Origin: Terriglobia bacterium
GTDB lineage: Bacteria > Acidobacteriota > Terriglobia > Bryobacterales > Bryobacteraceae
Assembly: GCA_025363475.1 (NCBI GenBank)
Contig: JANYDS010000012.1
Coordinates: forward strand, 1-64,000
Reading direction: 5' to 3'
Length of the DNA stretch: 64,000 nt
The notes beneath the pieces were generated by a model, which made no database searches, was not told the DNA's origin, and was given only the letters and a program-made list of their open reading frames with translations. The translations under genes were made by a program, and so were the position numbers. Shown piece after piece: positions 27,120 through 34,286 of this stretch; the stretch's first letter is position 1, and every line of letters begins with the position of its first letter.

Positions 27120-28577
27120 CTATTCGGAGCCTGCGCCAGAGGGTTTGGCCGGGGCTGGCCGCTGACGCGGTTTGATCGGCTCGCCATTACAAAGCGGACA
27201 ACCGATGACCACTTCGTTCGGTTTGTAGTGCATCTTTGCCCGGCGCTTGGCCATTTCCTCTTCAAACTTCTCATCTGAAAGGGTCAGCTGCTGGCCCAGA
27301 TCGATGAACATGTTGGTGATGGAACGGTTGCCGGAGCCCGACCAGTTGCGCGAATCGGGAACGTTCTTGTTGGCACCGGTCTGATCGAAGTAGCCGATGA
27401 TGTGCAGGATGGTGCCCTTAGGCAGCAGCGGAGCGTAATCATCATCATAGTCATAGGCGCGGACCCAATTGTGGTCATAGCCTACGCAGTTCAGAGTTTG
27501 AACGTTGTAACCCCAGATCGCTTCGAAACACATGCGCACGCCGGGGGCATGCATATGCGGTTCATAGATCGTGATTTTCGTGTTGGATTCGAGCACTTGA
27601 TAGGCATCCAGACGCTGGTTGCCCTGGCCGCCCATGATGTCGATATCAACGCCGTTGCCCAGGGCGCGGATGCCGTATCTCAATTCCGGCTGATAGCCCA
27701 CGGGGAAAAACTTAAAGCCGTAAAGCAGGCGCGATTTTGTATCGCGTCCGTTTGAGTGCAGATGGGTGGAGAACAGGTTCAGGACGGAGCCTGCGCGCAG
27801 GAGTTTGCCGGCGTTGTCCGGAAAAATATCAGCATTGCGGCCCACTTCATGGATGGGCCAGATGCCGCTGCTGCCTTCGCTGAAATCTTCAGCGGTGAAC
27901 TGTGCGCCGGGGACACCGGCGGTCCAGATCATGTGGTGGAACACGTAGCGGGAACCAACGGTTTTGCGACCGCCGTCGGTGCCAAAATCAACGTCGTTCT
28001 CTTCCCGAATTTCGACTGATTTCACCCAGCGGTCTTCGGTGAGATTTGTCGGAGCGGGCTTCAGTTCGCCCCACCAGTCGGGTGAACCGGCTTTCACAGT
28101 CACCCATTCGCTGGGGACAACCAGATCCGGCTGACCGGCCGTCCAATGCTTGTTCTGACCGATTTCGATGGGGGCAGGCAGGTCTTTCGGATTGCCTTCG
28201 GGCGCTCCGCTGTCTACCCATTTCGCGATCTTCGCCAGATCAAGGTCAGAAGGCGAAGTGTCGTTTTTGAAATGCTGAATACCGATGTTCCGCTCAAGGT
28301 ACCAGGGCGGCATGACACCCGCTTTGTCGCGGATGAGGGTGCGGGTCTTGATGGACTTCGCCCACGGACGAACTTCCTTGTAGGTGATCAGGGACATGGG
28401 CGCAACCGATTCCGGCTGGTGGCAATTCTGGCAGCTGCGCTGCAGAATGGGCGCGATGTCCTTTGAAAATGTAACTTCACCCTGGACAACGGGTAAATTA
28501 TCAGTCCCGGCGGCGAAAGCCGCGGCGGCGGCCACAAGTCCGGCAAATCCTGCTCGCATTACAAATTTCATAATCAA
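27120..28577 (-). CDS. Secreted c-heme / copper type II monooxygenase-like protein, copy 2
   Basis: A 485-residue paralog of the gene at 25530, same length and nearly identical sequence. CQNCH heme motif and the VFHHMIW, STHLHSNG, YEPHMHAPG and YDHNW sites are all kept. The two genes are clearly a recent tandem duplication; residues 139-184 are encoded by exactly the same 139 bases in both. An almost identical 5' leader with GGAGC precedes the ATG in each. It lies 23 bases downstream of the beta-sandwich gene at 28601, which suggests co-transcription with it. Confidence 0.8.
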   Translation of the reverse strand: MIMKFVMRAGFAGLVAAAAAFAAGTDNLPVVQGEVTFSKDIAPILQRSCQNCHQPESVAPMSLITYKEVRPWAKSIKTRTLIRDKAGVMPPWYLERNIGIQHFKNDTSPSDLDLAKIAKWVDSGAPEGNPKDLPAPIEIGQNKHWTAGQPDLVVPSEWVTVKAGSPDWWGELKPAPTNLTEDRWVKSVEIREENDVDFGTDGGRKTVGSRYVFHHMIWTAGVPGAQFTAEDFSEGSSGIWPIHEVGRNADIFPDNAGKLLRAGSVLNLFSTHLHSNGRDTKSRLLYGFKFFPVGYQPELRYGIRALGNGVDIDIMGGQGNQRLDAYQVLESNTKITIYEPHMHAPGVRMCFEAIWGYNVQTLNCVGYDHNWVRAYDYDDDYAPLLPKGTILHIIGYFDQTGANKNVPDSRNWSGSGNRSITNMFIDLGQQLTLSDEKFEEEMAKRRAKMHYKPNEVVIGCPLCNGEPIKPRQRPAPAKPSGAGSE

Positions 28578-28600
28578 TCAGCTCCTGCTCATTTCAAATC

Positions 28601-29530
28601 TTACTTCGTGACCGTGACTTTGACGTCCTGATCTACCGTCAGCGCGCCGTCAGAGGCGTGCCACCGCATTACATAATTCCCCGGAGTATCGAAAGCGACC
28701 GTTGCAGACCATTTGCCGTCGACAGGAGCTTTCGGCGCGACCCAGCGGGGTGCCCATTGCGAATTGGCACCGGCACGGGTATCTTCCCAAGCCTTGGGCT
28801 GGTCCTGGTCATAAGAGACGTTGCCCGGGCCGCGGTACTTCAGGAGCGAAGCCCAGAGGCCTGTGGAACTGCCGACTGTGATCTGCCGCGGGGGAATCAT
28901 ACGCAGATCCGGAACCTGCTTGCGGGGGTCATCAAGATCATTGCGGCCACGAGCCTTCGGCACGCCGTCATCCTTAACAAAGGCGTACAGGGTTAGTTTT
29001 TCGCCAACCTTAACGGTGCGGACGGTTTCGCCAACGGCTTCTACCGTTGGCGGCTTGTTGGCGCGAATTTCGGGGCTGCTGACACCTGCGCCGAGGGCAC
29101 CGGTTTCCGATGCCATAACCATGTCATCGACAAAGAAATCCTGCTTGAGGGTAGCGTAGGCCTTGAGAACCTTGCCGTGGACGTTGAGAGTCCAGACCAG
29201 TTCTTTGGTGCCGAAATCTTTCGGGACTTTTACCTTGAAGACGAAGCGGTTGCGCCGGGGGTAGAGGTGGGCCGGCTGACCCTGATCAGGGCCGCCGGGC
29301 ATGATGTTGTTATCCGGCCCAATGGGGGCATCGATTTCTTCTTCCCAGTTCTGGCTCATGTAGCCGAAGATCATGTTGAATGATCCGTCAGCGTTCTGGT
29401 CCCAGCCTTCAAAGGCGGGGGACACGGGCTGCCCGCTCGAATAACTGAGTTGTGCGTTTGCCACGCTTCCGGCTAGCAAAAACGCGGCTGCCGCAAGTGT
29501 AAGTTTAAAAAAACGTGCGTTCATAATCAT
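28601..29530 (-). CDS. Secreted beta-sandwich protein of the c-heme/copper cluster
   Basis: A 309-residue exported protein (MIMNARFFKLTLAAAAFLLA). No cofactor motif. Conserved-looking block EGWDQNADGSFNMIFGYMSQ at the N-terminus, then a central PRRNRFVFKVKVPKDF and a C-terminal Ig-like domain ending WHASDGALTVDQDVKVTVTK. I have seen such proteins next to PHM-like cytochromes in Acidobacteria; a structural or substrate-binding partner is inferred, not shown. Starts at 29530 or 29524 lack a clear ribosome binding site; 29563 adds 11 residues with no signal-peptide benefit. Confidence 0.65.
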   Translation of the reverse strand: MIMNARFFKLTLAAAAFLLAGSVANAQLSYSSGQPVSPAFEGWDQNADGSFNMIFGYMSQNWEEEIDAPIGPDNNIMPGGPDQGQPAHLYPRRNRFVFKVKVPKDFGTKELVWTLNVHGKVLKAYATLKQDFFVDDMVMASETGALGAGVSSPEIRANKPPTVEAVGETVRTVKVGEKLTLYAFVKDDGVPKARGRNDLDDPRKQVPDLRMIPPRQITVGSSTGLWASLLKYRGPGNVSYDQDQPKAWEDTRAGANSQWAPRWVAPKAPVDGKWSATVAFDTPGNYVMRWHASDGALTVDQDVKVTVTK

Positions 29531-29570
29531 TGATTTATGTTGTGTACGAATCCTGCTGAACAAAGTTCCG

Positions 29571-31067
29571 TTATTCCTGTCCCGCGCCTGTACCAGTTGA
29601 GGCAGGCGCAGCCATGGGTCGCTGACGCGGCTTGATCGGTTCGCCGTTACAGAGCGGGCAACCGATAACCACGTCGTTAGGTCTCAGATGCAGCTTGGCG
29701 CGGCGGTTGGCCATTTCCTTTTCAAACTGCTCATCAGTCATATTCACACCCTGACCGAGATCGATAAACATGTTGGTGATGGAGCGATTGCCGGACCCAG
29801 ACCAGTTGCGCGGGTCTGGCACATTTTTGTTCTTGCCGGACTGATCGAAGTAACCGATGATGTGCAGGATGGTGCCCTTGGGGAGCAGCGGCGCGTAGTC
29901 ATCTTCGTACTCGTAGGCGCGAACCCAGTTGTGGTCGTAGCCGGTACAGTTGAGCGTCTGAACGTTATAGCCCCAGATGGCTTCAAAGCACATACGAACG
30001 CCGGGGGCATGCATGTGGGGCTCATAGCTGGTAATTTTGGTGGGCTGTTCGAGAACCTGATAAGCATCCAGACGCTGTTCGCCCTGACCGCCCAGGATAT
30101 CGATATCCACACCATTGCCGAGGGCACGACGGCCATAGCGGAATTCCGGCTGGTAGCCCTTGGGGAAGAATGTGAAGCCGTAGAGCAGGCGCGATTTTGT
30201 ATCGTGGCCGTTCGAGTGTAAATGGCTGGAGGTAAAGACAACCTCGGCACCCTTACGCAGCAGTTTGCCGGCACTATCCGGGAAGATATCTGCGTTGCGG
30301 CCAACTTCATGGACGGGCCATGTGCCACTGCTGCCTTCGCTGAAATCGTCCACGCTGGCTTCCTGGCCGGGAACGTGGGTGGTCCAGATCATGTGGTGGA
30401 AGATATAACGCGAACCAACTGTTTTGCGACCGCCGTCGCTGCCGCTCTGGACATCATTCTCTTCGCGGATTTCCACGGATTTTACCCAGCGGTCTTCGGT
30501 GAGGCCGGTTGGCGCGGAGGCCAGTTCACCCCACCAGTCCGGCGCACCGGCTTTCACTGTGATCCAGGGGCTGGGAATGATCAGATCGGGCGTGCCTGCG
30601 GTCCAGTGGCTATTGCCGCCGAGTTCCTTTGCAGCCGGCAGGTCGGCAGGATTGCCTTCCGGCGCTCCGTTGTCTGCCCATTTGGCGATTTTGGCCAGTT
30701 CGAGATCGCTGAGGGAGGGATCGTTCTTGAAATGCTGGATACCGATGTTCTTTTCGAGGTAATAAGGCGGCATCACGCCCGCTTTGTCGCGGATCATGGT
30801 GCGGGTCTTGATTGATTTAGCCCAGGGGCGGACCTGCTGATAGGTCAGCAGCGACATAGGAGCAACGGAATCCGGCTGGTGGCAGTTCTGGCAGCTGCGC
30901 TGCAAAATGGGGGCGATATCCCTGGAAAACGTCACTTCACCTGGCACCGCAGGCAGGGTGTCAGCAGCAGTGGCAGTGGCGCAAAGCGCGAAAGCCGTAA
31001 AACCCAGAGTCATCGCATAACGGAGCGAACGTATGGTTACCAGAAAGCCCTCCAACGGACAGATCAC
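29571..31067 (-). CDS. Secreted c-heme / copper type II monooxygenase-like protein, copy 3
   Basis: A 498-residue paralog of the other two copies, more diverged. CQNCH, FHHMIWTTHV, TSSHLHSNG, YEPHMHAPG and YDHNW are conserved. The signal peptide begins near RSLRYAMTLGFTAFALC; the annotated GTG at 31067 is uncertain because it lies only a few bases downstream of the -10 box, and the internal ATG of MTLGF is another choice. First cytochrome gene after the AraC regulator, preceded by the direct repeats at 31110-31146. Confidence 0.78.
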   Translation of the reverse strand: MICPLEGFLVTIRSLRYAMTLGFTAFALCATATAADTLPAVPGEVTFSRDIAPILQRSCQNCHQPDSVAPMSLLTYQQVRPWAKSIKTRTMIRDKAGVMPPYYLEKNIGIQHFKNDPSLSDLELAKIAKWADNGAPEGNPADLPAAKELGGNSHWTAGTPDLIIPSPWITVKAGAPDWWGELASAPTGLTEDRWVKSVEIREENDVQSGSDGGRKTVGSRYIFHHMIWTTHVPGQEASVDDFSEGSSGTWPVHEVGRNADIFPDSAGKLLRKGAEVVFTSSHLHSNGHDTKSRLLYGFTFFPKGYQPEFRYGRRALGNGVDIDILGGQGEQRLDAYQVLEQPTKITSYEPHMHAPGVRMCFEAIWGYNVQTLNCTGYDHNWVRAYEYEDDYAPLLPKGTILHIIGYFDQSGKNKNVPDPRNWSGSGNRSITNMFIDLGQGVNMTDEQFEKEMANRRAKLHLRPNDVVIGCPLCNGEPIKPRQRPMAAPASTGTGAGQE

Positions 31068-31078
31068 TGACTTCCTAA

Positions 31079-31146
31079 ATTATATGTTGTTTCGGGGTCT
31101 AGAAATGCTGGCGATCTTGGGAATTGAATTCGGCGATCTTGGGAAT
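31079..31146 (-). promoter_or_regulatory. Probable AraC-type operator and promoter of the c-heme/copper cluster
   Basis: On the minus strand ATTCCCAAGATCGCC occurs twice (31146-31132 and 31124-31110), 22 bases apart, about two helical turns. A perfect TATAAT follows at 31084-31079, without a recognisable -35 hexamer, so the nearer repeat covers the -35 position. This is the arrangement of a class II activator site for an AraC-family protein, and an araC gene ends just upstream. Confidence 0.65.
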
Positions 31147-31147
31147 A

Positions 31148-32047
31148 TCAGGCGGCGTGGCGGTACCGGTTCGGGCTGACACCGACGATTTTGCGGAACT
31201 GTTCGGCAAAGTGGGCCGGATCAGAATAACCGACGCGACTGGCGACGTCTTCAACGGACAGGCACCCGGCGCCCAGCAGGCTCTGTGCTCTTTCGACGCG
31301 CAGTTTGACCAGATACTGGTGCGGAGGAATCCCTACTGCGTGCCGGAAAGTTTTGGCGAAATGGTACTTGCTCATGTTGGCTACCTCGGCCAGTTCCTCC
31401 AGTGAGAGGCTGGCATCAAGGTGATCACGAATGTACTGGAGGCTTCGCCCCAGTTGCAGCCTCAGCTGGGGCCGGAGATCGCCCATGGCGTCGAGCCGCG
31501 GGAAATGCGAACTGGAATACTTGGCGAAGATGTGTGCAGTCATGGCTGCGGCGAGGGCTTCCGCGTACATTTTGTGCCCGGGGTGAGGCAGCTTCATTTC
31601 AGAATCGAGGGCTGACCCCAGGGAACGCAGCACAGGATCGTCAATTCCGTATTGCGGCATGATTGCACGCCCATCCACATTAGAACCGAGGAAAATCACG
31701 GTAACTTCGGTATCGCCGTTGCGCCGGGAACTCAGGGACAAGCCTGACGGTGCGATGGAAACGGTATGATTGCCAATCTGGGCCTTGATTCTGCGGCCGG
31801 CGATTCTCATTTCGCCGGGTTGAGGCGCTTCGACGTGGGGGAGAAAAACAGTTAGCTGCGGGTAAGAATGTTCTTTCGTTTCACCGGCGGTCAGGCGGTA
31901 GCGGTGGACTTCGACGCCGCTCCAGTTGAGTTCACAGCTGGTGCGGTAGGGCAGGACGGGAACAATTTTGCGGATCTCTTCTTCGGAGAGGGCTCGAACC
32001 ACTTCGTGGTGTATGGGCGGTTCGGAGGGCGGCATAGGGTCGCACAC
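31148..32047 (-). CDS. AraC-family transcriptional regulator
   Basis: A 299-residue regulator. A cupin-like N-terminal domain (VEVHRYRLTAGETKEHSYPQ, PSGLSLSSRRNGDTEV) precedes two helix-turn-helix units at the C-terminus (SLEELAEVANMSKYHFAKTF and VEDVASRVGYSDPAHFAEQF, ending KIVGVSPNRYR). AraC proteins of this length bind direct repeats. It lies immediately upstream of the c-heme/copper cluster in the same orientation, with the repeats at 31110-31146 between; control of that cluster is inferred. Confidence 0.9.
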   Translation of the reverse strand: MCDPMPPSEPPIHHEVVRALSEEEIRKIVPVLPYRTSCELNWSGVEVHRYRLTAGETKEHSYPQLTVFLPHVEAPQPGEMRIAGRRIKAQIGNHTVSIAPSGLSLSSRRNGDTEVTVIFLGSNVDGRAIMPQYGIDDPVLRSLGSALDSEMKLPHPGHKMYAEALAAAMTAHIFAKYSSSHFPRLDAMGDLRPQLRLQLGRSLQYIRDHLDASLSLEELAEVANMSKYHFAKTFRHAVGIPPHQYLVKLRVERAQSLLGAGCLSVEDVASRVGYSDPAHFAEQFRKIVGVSPNRYRHAA

Positions 32048-32105
32048 CGATGCTATATGAGTGTCAAGCGACGGTCAAGCGGTGTGTGGGGAGGAGCCGA
32101 CCGTT

Positions 32106-33020
32106 CTATTCTGGCATTTTCAGGGTGCCTGTGAGTTGCTGCGGGCTGGTTACTCCCAGCTCCCGCAGGAGGTCGGCGAGTTCGCGGGCTATGTTCACGA
32201 CCGCTGACGGGTCAATAAATGAAGCGGTCCCGACTTCCACCAGCGACGCTCCCGCAATCATAAATTCTGCGGCGTCTTCACCGGTTGTGATGCCACCCAT
32301 GCCGATGACGGGAATTTTCACCGCCCGCCACGCCTGATGCACCATCCGCAGGGCGATTGGTTTAATCGCCGGGCCGGAAAGGCCTCCGTAACCGGCACCG
32401 ATCCTGGCCTGGCGGGTTCGGGTATCTATAGCAAGAGAAACAAATGTGTTCACCAGAGAAATTGCGTCCGCGCCATTCTGCTCCGCTACCCGCGCGAAGG
32501 GTTCAATGGCAGCCACGTTGGGGGAGAGTTTGATGATGACTGGCCGGGTGGCGGCGGCTTTCACGGAAGCGGTGAGGTCCGCCAGCGCTACTTCATCCAC
32601 ACCGAAGGCGAGGCCCCCATGTTTTGTATTCGGGCAGGATACGTTAATCTCATACGCAGCCACACCTTCGGCGTCATTCAAAACGCGGACCACTTCCAGA
32701 TAGTCTTCTGCCGCATAGCCGAAAACATTGGCGATGACGGGAGTTTTGTAATGCCGCAGACCTGGAAGTTTTTCCGCAACAAACGCCCGCACGCCGATGT
32801 TCTGGAGCCCGACGGAATTGATCATGCCGGCACGCGCTTCCCACAGGCGTGGAGGCGGATTCCCTTTGATCGGCTCGCGGGACAGCCCCTTCACGATGAT
32901 GCCGCCAACGGCGTTCAGAGCGACCAGTTCAGCGAACTCCAGCCCGTAGCCGAAGGTGCCCGATGCAGCGAGCACCGGGTTGCGGAATTCGATACCGCAG
33001 AGTGTCAGGGAGCGGGACAT
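32106..33020 (-). CDS. pyrD: Dihydroorotate dehydrogenase, class 1B catalytic subunit
   Basis: A 304-residue FMN enzyme of pyrimidine synthesis (dihydroorotate to orotate). Family motifs: FRNPVLAASGTFGYG, GLSREPIKGNPPPRLWEARA, NSVGLQNIG, the catalytic Cys in INVSCPNTKHGG, and GMGGI near the C-terminus. Class 1B enzymes act with PyrK for NAD reduction; no pyrK is seen here. Its ATG overlaps the end of lgt by 16 bases, placing it last in the ileS operon. Confidence 0.93.
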   Translation of the reverse strand: MSRSLTLCGIEFRNPVLAASGTFGYGLEFAELVALNAVGGIIVKGLSREPIKGNPPPRLWEARAGMINSVGLQNIGVRAFVAEKLPGLRHYKTPVIANVFGYAAEDYLEVVRVLNDAEGVAAYEINVSCPNTKHGGLAFGVDEVALADLTASVKAAATRPVIIKLSPNVAAIEPFARVAEQNGADAISLVNTFVSLAIDTRTRQARIGAGYGGLSGPAIKPIALRMVHQAWRAVKIPVIGMGGITTGEDAAEFMIAGASLVEVGTASFIDPSAVVNIARELADLLRELGVTSPQQLTGTLKMPE

Positions 33021-33787
33021 TCAGGAGCCTTGAAACTGTGTATGATCAAGCCGAGGCCCGCAGCGGCGAGGCCGAGGGAAATCCATTGTTCGAGCGTGCA
33101 AGGCCCACCAAGGGGGTTTGACGTGTCGTGTTCGCGCAGAAACTCTACGCTGAACCGGACCAAACCGTAGAGCAGGCCATACAGTCCGATGACGCGGCCT
33201 TCACGGTGCGGTTTCTGCAGTTGCCAGATCAGGATTACACAGATGACAGCTTCGCTCAAGGCCTCGTAGAGTTGGGTCGGGTGCAGTGGAATGTTGAGCG
33301 GTACGCCGGTGGTGTTATCTGCGCGGGTAAAGGTGACAGCCCAGGGCAGGCTGGTGGGTTTGCCCCAGCAGCAACCGGCGGCAAAGCATCCCAGGCGTCC
33401 GATGCCGTGGCCCAGTGCGAGACCCGGGGCGAACAGGTCGCAGGTGCTGAGAACCGGCATGTTCTGCGCACGCATGTAGAAGACAGCAAATACGACAGCA
33501 GCGATCAGCCCGCCAAAAAAAATACCGGCGCTTTGCAACGTGGCAAGGGAAAAGATTTCCGCCGGATGAGTACGCAATTCTTTATCGAGCAGGATCATGA
33601 GGACCTTGGCGCCCAGCATCCCAACGAGCGCGCAGTATACGCCGAGGTTCACCACTTTTTCGCTGTTCAGCCCGCGTTCTTTGGCGAAGCGAGTGGCCAG
33701 CATGAGGGCGACCAGGAAGGCGATCGCGACGAGAATCCCGTACGTGGGGATTTCAAAACTGCCGATTTTTATGAGGTAGGGGAGCAT
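33005..33787 (-). CDS. lgt: Prolipoprotein diacylglyceryl transferase
   Basis: A 260-residue inner-membrane enzyme with about seven helices. Signature HGIGRLGCFAAGCCWGKPT and the motif HPTQLYEAL are diagnostic of Lgt, which transfers diacylglycerol from phosphatidylglycerol to the lipobox Cys of prolipoproteins. Starts one base after the lspA stop; the two steps of lipoprotein maturation are therefore in one operon. Confidence 0.95.
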   Translation of the reverse strand: MLPYLIKIGSFEIPTYGILVAIAFLVALMLATRFAKERGLNSEKVVNLGVYCALVGMLGAKVLMILLDKELRTHPAEIFSLATLQSAGIFFGGLIAAVVFAVFYMRAQNMPVLSTCDLFAPGLALGHGIGRLGCFAAGCCWGKPTSLPWAVTFTRADNTTGVPLNIPLHPTQLYEALSEAVICVILIWQLQKPHREGRVIGLYGLLYGLVRFSVEFLREHDTSNPLGGPCTLEQWISLGLAAAGLGLIIHSFKAPECPAP

Positions 33788-33788
33788 G

Positions 33789-34286
33789 TCAGACCCGGAC
33801 TTCCTGTTTCGGTGCCAGCAACATACTCAGGATCAGCAAAACGGCACCGGAACAAATTGCGGCGTCCGCCACGTTGAAGGTATACCAGTGATAGGTGCCG
33901 AAAACGAAGTCGAGAAAATCAGTGACTTTGCCAGCGTGAACGCGGTCAAAGACGTTGCCCATGGCACCGCCGAAAATCAGCGAGATACCTGTGGCTGTAT
34001 GCCCATCCAGCTTGTCGATGCGCCAGAGCATCGCGGCCAGCAGCAACACCGCGAGGATGGAAAACGCAACGAGGACCAGGGTACGGGATTCAGTGGGATT
34101 GTCCTGGAAAATGCCGAACGCGATGCCTGGGTTTTCTGACCGGACGATGTTGAAAAAACCTGGAATGACGGCTTTGGTATCGTAAGCGCTCATGCGTGTT
34201 TCCACCAGCCATTTCGACCCGCGGTCGAGGGCAAAAACACCGGTGGCGGTTACGAACGCGACAATGCGGCGGGTGCCATCAGGCAT
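33789..34286 (-). CDS. lspA: Lipoprotein signal peptidase (signal peptidase II)
   Basis: A 165-residue membrane aspartyl protease. Motifs: DRGSKWLVETRM at the N-terminus, SENPGIAFGIF and the catalytic GGAMGNVFDRVHAGKVTDFL with two Asp residues. It removes the signal peptide after Lgt has acted. I chose the ATG at 34286 (MPDGTRRIVAFV), which overlaps the ileS stop by eight bases; the longer open frame only adds residues from inside ileS. Confidence 0.93.
   Translation of the reverse strand: MPDGTRRIVAFVTATGVFALDRGSKWLVETRMSAYDTKAVIPGFFNIVRSENPGIAFGIFQDNPTESRTLVLVAFSILAVLLLAAMLWRIDKLDGHTATGISLIFGGAMGNVFDRVHAGKVTDFLDFVFGTYHWYTFNVADAAICSGAVLLILSMLLAPKQEVRV

Noticed and set aside
25530..31067. 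The tandem arrangement as a CRISPR-like or satellite repeat
   Set aside because: The repeats are whole paralogous genes of about 1.5 kb, not short spaced repeats.
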